Origin: an uncultured Lachnospiraceae bacterium
GTDB lineage: Bacteria; Bacillota; Clostridia; Lachnospirales; Lachnospiraceae
Direction: 5' to 3'
DNA length: 12,547 bases
NCBI GenBank assembly: GCA_902782715.1
Contig: CACZOG010000111.1
Location: 1-12,547, forward strand
Of the stretch, positions 7,727 through 12,547 are shown in pieces (the first letter of the stretch is position 1; each line of letters begins with the position of its first letter). The translations under genes and the position numbers were made by a program. The notes under the pieces are model-generated. The model saw only the letters and a program-made list of their open reading frames with translations. It had not been told where the DNA came from and did no database searches.

Positions 7727-9109
7727 ATGAAAAAGATTTATCTGCTGATCGCAGGGCTTCTTCTTGCGCTTGCACTGCTTATTACCGGTTCTGTCCTTTT
7801 GGATAAGCAACTAAAAAAAGACTCAAGTTTTATAAGCGACAGAGTAGATTTTGACAAAACCGCATATTCTCATACGGCTGAATCGGCTTCGGGTACCAAT
7901 GTGAATTCTGCTTTTCCTTTGATGGAAATGGAAGTTACCGAAAACGAAAAAACGTTAAAAGATCTGTCCGACGTCGCTTCCGATCACGAGATCATTTTCA
8001 CGGATCTCGGTGAACTTGAAGTCGATGCGATGCTTACCGAAGAAGAGTGGGGACTGCGAATTCAAAATGGCATCAATGCTTCGAACATCAACGAATACAA
8101 TCGTTTGTGCTCGAATCTTTTTTATTACAATCAGCTCGACAGTAAAACAAAACAGACTTACCTTGAAATCTACATTTCTCTTTTGAATTTTACAGACTCT
8201 TTTTATATATGCACCATAGATCCCGATGAAATCGATTATGCTTTTAACTGTGTAATGGGAGACCATCCCGAGATCTTTTACGTTAACGGATACATGTTCA
8301 CCAAATACACGATCGAGGGTGTTATCATCAAGGTCGAGTTTACTCCGGGTTATACGATGACTGAAGATGAAGCGGGAGAGTATTTCGCTCATATCAAAGC
8401 ATATAAAGATGCATTCTTAAAAGGCATAAGCAGAAGTGCAACGGATTATGAAAAGGTAAAATATACATACGAGTTTGTTATCTTAAATACCGAATATGAT
8501 CTTAATTCCGAAGAGAATCAGAATATCCTGTCGGTGTTTATGTACGGAAAATCCGTATGTCAGGGTTACTCCAAGGCGTTTCAGTATCTTTTATCACAAC
8601 TTGATGTTCAGAGTGCGCTTGTAGTCGGATATGTGAGCAATAATGAAGGTCATGCGTGGAACATAGTAAGGTGCAACGGACAGTATTATTATATTGACTG
8701 CACATGGGGCGATTCTTCTTACATGAACAATGCTTCCGCTGCTTCGGGCCTGGGAATAAATTACGATTATTTAAACATTACGACCGAGGAACTTGAAAAG
8801 ACGCATATAATCGATAATTTTGCCGATATTCCGGAATGTAATTCCATAAGGGATAATTATTATGTCAGAGAAGGCTATTATTTCTCGAGGGTTGATGAGT
8901 CTCAGATCTCCGAGGTATTTAACAAGGCGGTAAACGAAGGAAGACCGTCTGTTGAGATCAAATGTTCAGATGCGAAAACATATGACAAGATGGGTGTTTA
9001 TCTTCTGGATGAAAATCATATCTTTGATTACATGCCCGCTTCGATGGACACTTTGACATATGTTAAAAACACCGAAATGTATATATATTCATTCCCGTTA
9101 AATAATTAA
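7727..9109 (+). CDS. Membrane-anchored transglutaminase-like (cysteine protease fold) protein
   Basis: A 460-residue protein. The ATG at 7727 follows prfC with no gap and has GGAAGG (7715-7720) six bases upstream. Residues about 4-25 are a hydrophobic signal or anchor segment without a lipobox cysteine, so the protein is probably exported and may stay membrane-anchored. An N-terminal region (about 90-230) holds DPDEIDYAF and HPEIFYVNGYMF, a module that commonly precedes this fold. The transglutaminase-like core follows with a complete triad: C278 in GKSVCQGYSKAF, H309 in GHAWNIV and D324 in YYIDCTWGD. About 120 residues of uncharacterised C-terminal sequence come after it. Such bacterial proteins may act as proteases, cross-linkers or peptide-bond hydrolases, and the substrate cannot be read from sequence. 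The two lipoproteins at 3578 and 4838 look like relatives without the triad. Confidence 0.85.
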   Translation: MKKIYLLIAGLLLALALLITGSVLLDKQLKKDSSFISDRVDFDKTAYSHTAESASGTNVNSAFPLMEMEVTENEKTLKDLSDVASDHEIIFTDLGELEVDAMLTEEEWGLRIQNGINASNINEYNRLCSNLFYYNQLDSKTKQTYLEIYISLLNFTDSFYICTIDPDEIDYAFNCVMGDHPEIFYVNGYMFTKYTIEGVIIKVEFTPGYTMTEDEAGEYFAHIKAYKDAFLKGISRSATDYEKVKYTYEFVILNTEYDLNSEENQNILSVFMYGKSVCQGYSKAFQYLLSQLDVQSALVVGYVSNNEGHAWNIVRCNGQYYYIDCTWGDSSYMNNASAASGLGINYDYLNITTEELEKTHIIDNFADIPECNSIRDNYYVREGYYFSRVDESQISEVFNKAVNEGRPSVEIKCSDAKTYDKMGVYLLDENHIFDYMPASMDTLTYVKNTEMYIYSFPLNN

Positions 9110-9115
9110 CTTTTC

Positions 9116-9144
9116 TTGTCGCACATATTAAATTGTGATAAAAT
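9116..9144 (+). promoter_or_regulatory. Extended -10 promoter of the asp23-nusB-xseAB-ispA-dxs operon
   Basis: TTGTCG (9116-9121) and TAAAAT (9139-9144) are 17 bases apart, and the -10 is extended by TGA (9136-9138). This is the best promoter match in the window. Transcription would start near 9151, about 30 bases before the ATG at 9181. It occupies most of the 71-base gap after the transglutaminase-like gene, in which no terminator is visible. Confidence 0.65.
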
Positions 9145-9180
9145 AAATTAACTATGTAGATAGAGAACGGAGGAAACAGT

Positions 9181-9528
9181 ATGAGTATGTCCAATAACAA
9201 CGAAAAAATAGGCTCTATACGTATAGCTACGGATGTTGTACCTCTTATTGCCGCATTGGCTTCATGCGATGTGGAAGGAGTTGCTCCGCTTCAGGATAAG
9301 AAAAATCTTTCTTTTAAGATCAATTTAAAAAGACTGACCAGAGGAATTAAAGTCGATATCAAGGGCAGAAAAGTAAGTGTCGACATGGCCATCGGTATTT
9401 TATACGGATATCAGGTTCCCGAGATTTCCGGCAAAGTACAGAATTCCGTTAAGACTACAATTGAAACAATGACCGGTCTGGAAGTTACCGACGTTAATGT
9501 CAGAATTTCTTCGGTCAGCGTTGCGTAA
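9181..9528 (+). CDS. Asp23/Gls24 family protein (DUF322)
   Basis: A 115-residue small protein with the Asp23/Gls24 family pattern: GSIRIATDVVPLIAALASCDVEGVAPL near the N-terminus, a basic central stretch (KINLKRLTRGIKVDIKG), then VSVDMAIGILYGYQVPEISGKVQ and the closing TGLEVTDVNVRISSV. The ATG at 9181 follows GGAGG (9169-9173) by seven bases; a second ATG at 9187 is possible but less well placed. Family members are known as alkaline-shock or cell-envelope-stress proteins in staphylococci and enterococci. In Clostridia a copy often stands just upstream of nusB, as here, and its role there is not established. It is the first gene of the operon, nine bases ahead of nusB. An unusual cysteine replaces the more usual residue in ASCDVEGV. 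Confidence 0.9.
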   Translation: MSMSNNNEKIGSIRIATDVVPLIAALASCDVEGVAPLQDKKNLSFKINLKRLTRGIKVDIKGRKVSVDMAIGILYGYQVPEISGKVQNSVKTTIETMTGLEVTDVNVRISSVSVA

Positions 9529-9537
9529 AGGATAAAT

Positions 9538-10086
9538 ATGAGCAGAAAATCGGAAAGGGAATTAACTTTTAAATTATTGTTCATGTCACAGTTTTATGAG
9601 AAGAAGGAACTCTCGGACGAACTTCTTCTCTATTTTGACGCACCGTTTCCTTTTGAGGATAAAGAGAACGTTTCCGAAGACGAAGAGATGCGTTCTTTAA
9701 AAGAATCGGTTGATGATGAAACAAGACAGAGAGTCGTTGCAAAATACGTGGATATTCTCGACAAACTTGATGAGATCGACAAAAAGATCTCTGAAGTATC
9801 CATAAAAGGCAGGGAATCAGATAAAGAAAAAGATTCCGGTAAAGAAAAGAACAGCAAGGAATCCGAAAAGAACAGTAAAAAGAAGAAAAAAGAACCCAGA
9901 GGCTGGAGTATTGACAGAATCGGCAAAGTAGAACTTTCCATAATCAGATTGGCTGTTTATGAGATTCTTTATGATGACAGCATTCCTACTGCAGTTGCCA
10001 TAAATGAGGCAGTGGAAATGGCCAAAAAATTCGGCCCTCAGGATTCACATATTTTTGTTAACGGTATACTTGCAAGATTTGCATAA
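9538..10086 (+). CDS. nusB: Transcription antitermination protein NusB, with a charged internal insertion
   Basis: A 182-residue protein. NusB binds boxA RNA together with NusE (ribosomal protein S10) and promotes antitermination, notably in rRNA operons. The N-terminal helices show RELTFKLLFMSQFY, and the C-terminal half is highly typical: WSIDRIGKVELSIIRLAVYEILY, then IPTAVAINEAVEMAKKFG and FVNGILARFA. NusB is usually about 130-160 residues; the extra length comes from a Lys/Glu/Ser-rich segment (about residues 92-120) between the two halves. The flanking NusB sequence is intact, so function is likely kept. The ATG at 9538 is served by AAAGGA (9527-9532), which overlaps the previous stop codon. 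Its own stop overlaps the xseA start in TAATG. Confidence 0.94.
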   Translation: MSRKSERELTFKLLFMSQFYEKKELSDELLLYFDAPFPFEDKENVSEDEEMRSLKESVDDETRQRVVAKYVDILDKLDEIDKKISEVSIKGRESDKEKDSGKEKNSKESEKNSKKKKKEPRGWSIDRIGKVELSIIRLAVYEILYDDSIPTAVAINEAVEMAKKFGPQDSHIFVNGILARFA

Positions 10087-11291
10087 TGAAAAAAATCTAT
10101 TCCGTTTTTCAGATAAATACGTACATTCACAATATGTTCAAGGAAGATTATCTTTTATCCGACGTTTCGGTGTCGGGTGAGATCAGTAATCTGAAATATC
10201 ATTCTTCGGGACATATTTATTTTACGTTGAAAGACGAACAATCTGCCATTTCGTGCGCAATTTTCCGATCTTATGCTTCAAAACTGAATATTGTTTTAAA
10301 AGACGGTGATAAAATTGTCGCTAACGGAAGCATAGGAAACTATGTTCCGAGCGGCTCGGTTTCTTTTAGTATTACGAGCGTCGAATACGCAGGCGTCGGT
10401 GATCTTACCGTTAAATTCGAAGAACTGAAGAATAAATTAAGCGAACAGGGGCTTTTCGATAAGGAGTTTAAGAAACCTATCCCGAAGTTCCCTAAAACCA
10501 TCGGAGTTGTTACCGCTCCCACGGGTGCTGCGATAAGAGATATAATATCAGTTTCTAAAAGAAGGAATCCTTATATTTCTATCATTCTTTATCCGGCACT
10601 TGTTCAGGGCGAGGGTGCGGCCGCATCGATAGTTAACGGTATCGAAACTCTTCAGAAATACGGAGTCGATGTGATAATAGTCGGCCGTGGCGGCGGAAGC
10701 CTTGAAGATCTCTGGGCTTTTAACGAAGAAGAAGTCGCTTATGCGATCTTCCAGTGTGACATCCCTATAATATCCGCAGTAGGTCATGAGATAGATGTAA
10801 CGATATCTGATTTTACTGCCGATCTGAGAGCCGCAACTCCATCGGCGGCTGCTGAACTGGCAGTTCCGGATGTATCTCAGATCATTTCGGATCTTGATGA
10901 TTATTCGAAATCGCTTGACAGAGACATTAAGAGAGTAGTTGATATAAACAAACGTAAGATCGAATTATACACCTCGAAACTTACTGCTCTGTCTCCGCAG
11001 AATAAACTCAGCAAACAGAAGATCCTGATCGATTCGTACAATAAGAATATTGACCTGCTCATAAAGAATATCATCAAACATAAAAGATCCGAGGTCGAGA
11101 ACCTTTCGAACAGACTTAAAGGAGTTTCGCCTTTAGAAAGATTAAAAGCCGGAATGGCATATCTTACGGATGATACCGGCAAACGTATTGTCGGAGTGGC
11201 GAGTCTTAACATTAACGATTCGGTTAAGATCACGATGAAAGACGGTTATGCAAAAGGACGGATTGAATTCATAGAAAAGGAGAATGCTTAA
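10086..11291 (+). CDS. xseA: Exodeoxyribonuclease VII large subunit
   Basis: A 401-residue subunit of exonuclease VII, which degrades single-stranded DNA from both ends in repair and works as a complex with several XseB copies. The N-terminal OB-fold is visible at about residues 3-100 (VFQINTYIHNMF, VSGEISNLKYHSSGHIYFTL). The catalytic domain follows with KTIGVVTAPTGAAIRDI, GRGGGSLEDLW (200-210) and VGHEIDVTISDFTADLRAATP (from 232), the signature regions of the family. A long charged helical section (about 265-350) and a short C-terminal ending (SVKITMKDGYAKGRI) complete it. The start is the ATG at 10086, overlapping the nusB stop by one base and lacking a strong ribosome binding site, so translation is probably coupled to nusB. 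Confidence 0.96.
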   Translation: MKKIYSVFQINTYIHNMFKEDYLLSDVSVSGEISNLKYHSSGHIYFTLKDEQSAISCAIFRSYASKLNIVLKDGDKIVANGSIGNYVPSGSVSFSITSVEYAGVGDLTVKFEELKNKLSEQGLFDKEFKKPIPKFPKTIGVVTAPTGAAIRDIISVSKRRNPYISIILYPALVQGEGAAASIVNGIETLQKYGVDVIIVGRGGGSLEDLWAFNEEEVAYAIFQCDIPIISAVGHEIDVTISDFTADLRAATPSAAAELAVPDVSQIISDLDDYSKSLDRDIKRVVDINKRKIELYTSKLTALSPQNKLSKQKILIDSYNKNIDLLIKNIIKHKRSEVENLSNRLKGVSPLERLKAGMAYLTDDTGKRIVGVASLNINDSVKITMKDGYAKGRIEFIEKENA

Positions 11292-11506
11292 TGGATTCAT
11301 TTAAACTCGAAGATAAATTCAAATCTATAGAAGATATATTAAAAGAACTTGAAAAAGACGATATTGCGATCGAAGATGCGCTTGAACTTTATGCGAAAGG
11401 AAAAGTAGCCATCGAGGAATGCAAAAGCAAAATAGATATGGTTGAAAAAGAAGTTTTAAAGATCAATCCTTCCGGTGAAGTTACTTCTTTTGATGCGGAT
11501 TTTTAA
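11291..11506 (+). CDS. xseB: Exodeoxyribonuclease VII small subunit
   Basis: A 71-residue protein, the usual size for XseB, which binds the helical part of XseA and is needed for exonuclease VII activity. Sequence marks are KFKSIEDILKELEKDDIAIEDALELYAKG followed by a helix with IEECKSKIDMVEKEV. The ATG at 11291 overlaps the xseA stop by one base (TAATG) and has AAGGAG at 11277-11282, so both coupling and independent initiation are possible. The short length and helical hairpin pattern fit the family well. Confidence 0.94.
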   Translation: MDSFKLEDKFKSIEDILKELEKDDIAIEDALELYAKGKVAIEECKSKIDMVEKEVLKINPSGEVTSFDADF

Positions 11507-11523
11507 AACGGACGGTAATTCGT

Positions 11524-12429
11524 ATGACTGATTTTGAAAAAGAACTTGAGATAAAAGCAGAAGAAGTCTGCAAACTCATAGAGCCCTTTTTGCCTGAAGA
11601 AGAAGGAAAGCAGAAAAGAGTGATCGAATCTATGCGTTATTCTTTTCTTTCGGGAGGAAAAAGACTTCGCCCCATGTTCATGAAGGAGAGTTTTGAATTT
11701 TTAGGTGGAAAGGACATTACAATCATCGCACCTTTTATGGCTGCGATAGAAATGATCCATACGTATTCGCTGATTCATGACGATCTTCCCGCAATGGATG
11801 ATGATGATTACAGAAGAGGCAGACTTACCAATCATAAAATGTTTGATGAAGCAACCGCTATCCTTGCGGGCGACGGACTTTTAAACTATGCATTTGAAAC
11901 CGTTGCAAAGAGCATGAGTGAGGAAAAGGATCCGATCGTTCTTCAAAGAAAGGCAAAAGCTTTCGACATTCTCTCAAAGAAAGCCGGCATTTACGGAATG
12001 ATCGGCGGTCAGATGGCCGATATCGAAGGCGAGAAGAATAAGGATGCTGATCTTGAAACACTTTTGTTCATCCACGAGAATAAGACGGCAGCGCTTATTG
12101 AAGCTTCTTTGACCATTGGAGCCGTTATGGCGGGAGCATCCGATGAAGATGTCACAAAGATGGAAAAGACGGCTTCTAACGTAGGCATAGCTTTCCAGAT
12201 CCAGGATGACATTCTCGATATTATCGGAGATGCAGCTGTTTTAGGTAAAAGCATCGGAAGCGATGTAAAGAACGAGAAGGTTACCTACGTAACTTTAAAA
12301 GGCATTGAAGAAAGTGTCAAAGAAGTTAAAAGATTATCCGACGAAGCAAATGCTCTTTTAAGAGAAATGTCGGATGAAGAAACCTTTTTAAATAAACTTA
12401 TCAATTATCTGATCACCAGGGACAAATAA
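11524..12429 (+). CDS. ispA: Polyprenyl (farnesyl) diphosphate synthase
   Basis: A 301-residue trans-isoprenyl diphosphate synthase that condenses dimethylallyl or geranyl diphosphate with isopentenyl diphosphate, feeding undecaprenyl lipid and other isoprenoid synthesis. The first Asp-rich motif DDLPAMD is at 86-92 and the second, DDILD, at 228-232; both bind magnesium and the diphosphate. SGGKRLRP near the N-terminus binds isopentenyl diphosphate. Y81, five residues before the first motif, is the aromatic chain-length residue expected of bacterial (type II) farnesyl diphosphate synthases, so a C15 product is likely though not proven. It begins 17 bases after xseB with a weak ribosome binding site and is followed five bases later by dxs, the first enzyme of the MEP pathway that makes its substrates. 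Confidence 0.95.
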   Translation: MTDFEKELEIKAEEVCKLIEPFLPEEEGKQKRVIESMRYSFLSGGKRLRPMFMKESFEFLGGKDITIIAPFMAAIEMIHTYSLIHDDLPAMDDDDYRRGRLTNHKMFDEATAILAGDGLLNYAFETVAKSMSEEKDPIVLQRKAKAFDILSKKAGIYGMIGGQMADIEGEKNKDADLETLLFIHENKTAALIEASLTIGAVMAGASDEDVTKMEKTASNVGIAFQIQDDILDIIGDAAVLGKSIGSDVKNEKVTYVTLKGIEESVKEVKRLSDEANALLREMSDEETFLNKLINYLITRDK

Positions 12430-12434
12430 GCAAA

Positions 12435-12547
12435 ATGTATCTTGAGAAAATAAACAAACCGAATGATATCAAAAAAATAAATAAAAATCATTTGTATGAC
12501 CTTGCAGACGAGATAAGGGAATTTCTTATCGAATCCATCTCCGAAAC
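12435..12547 (+). CDS. dxs: 1-deoxy-D-xylulose-5-phosphate synthase, N-terminal fragment
   Basis: The window ends after 37 codons of this gene. The ATG at 12435 opens MYLEKINKPNDIKKINKNHL and continues YDLADEIREFLIESISE, the characteristic start of DXS proteins (LEKIN.P.DLK.L....L..LA.EIREFLI). The enzyme condenses pyruvate and glyceraldehyde-3-phosphate in a thiamine-diphosphate-dependent reaction at the head of the MEP isoprenoid pathway. Its position five bases after ispA is the usual clostridial arrangement and supports the call. No thiamine or active-site residues are yet visible, so the assignment rests on this N-terminal pattern plus context. Confidence 0.92.
   Translation, partial: MYLEKINKPNDIKKINKNHLYDLADEIREFLIESISE

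Noticed and set aside
7955..8392. Minus-strand open frame (145 codons) opposite the transglutaminase-like gene
   Set aside because: It is antisense to a region with conserved motifs shared with relatives and has no independent support.
9630..9941. Minus-strand open frame encoding a Ser/Phe-rich protein opposite nusB
   Set aside because: It is the mirror of the Lys/Glu-rich insertion, has no ribosome binding site support and lies antisense to a clear gene.

Overview
The window looks like a chromosomal stretch from a low-to-moderate GC, Gram-positive anaerobe of the class Clostridia, most plausibly a Lachnospiraceae member such as the Butyrivibrio/Roseburia group. Three things point there: strong AGGAGG-type ribosome binding sites, the gene order asp23-like/nusB/xseA/xseB/ispA/dxs that is typical of Clostridia, and several lipobox-bearing secreted proteins of the kind common in that family. 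All genes are on the + strand. There are no RNA genes, insertion sequences, CRISPR arrays or prophage genes. No gene-free gap exceeds about 190 bases.

Layout. (1) 1-607: the 3' end of pnp (KH and S1 domains), closed by a strong intrinsic terminator. (2) 796-3485: a multidomain lipoprotein of unknown function followed 23 bases later by deoB (phosphopentomutase). (3) 3578-6019: two tandem paralogous lipoproteins. (4) 6131-9109: prfC (release factor 3), whose stop codon directly abuts the start codon of a membrane-anchored transglutaminase-like protein. (5) 9181-12547: a tight operon of a Gls24/Asp23-family protein, nusB, xseA, xseB, ispA and the first codons of dxs. It is preceded by an extended -10 promoter and contains two TAATG stop/start overlaps.

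How it fits together. Regions 1, 4 (first half) and 5 are housekeeping genes: RNA decay, translation termination, antitermination, DNA repair and isoprenoid precursor synthesis. Interleaved with them are four exported proteins of no established function.

The most interesting observation concerns three of those exported proteins. The two tandem lipoproteins appear to share the whole two-part architecture of the transglutaminase-like protein downstream of prfC. That protein keeps a complete Cys-His-Asp triad (C278, H309, D324). In both lipoproteins all three catalytic positions are replaced, and the two share four other conserved cysteines instead. I read them as duplicated, degenerate (pseudoenzyme) transglutaminase-like lipoproteins beside an apparently active relative. 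This rests on alignment by eye and needs profile or structure searches. Secondary curiosities are a lysine/glutamate/serine-rich insertion in NusB and a 42-base duplication in an acidic linker of the first lipoprotein.
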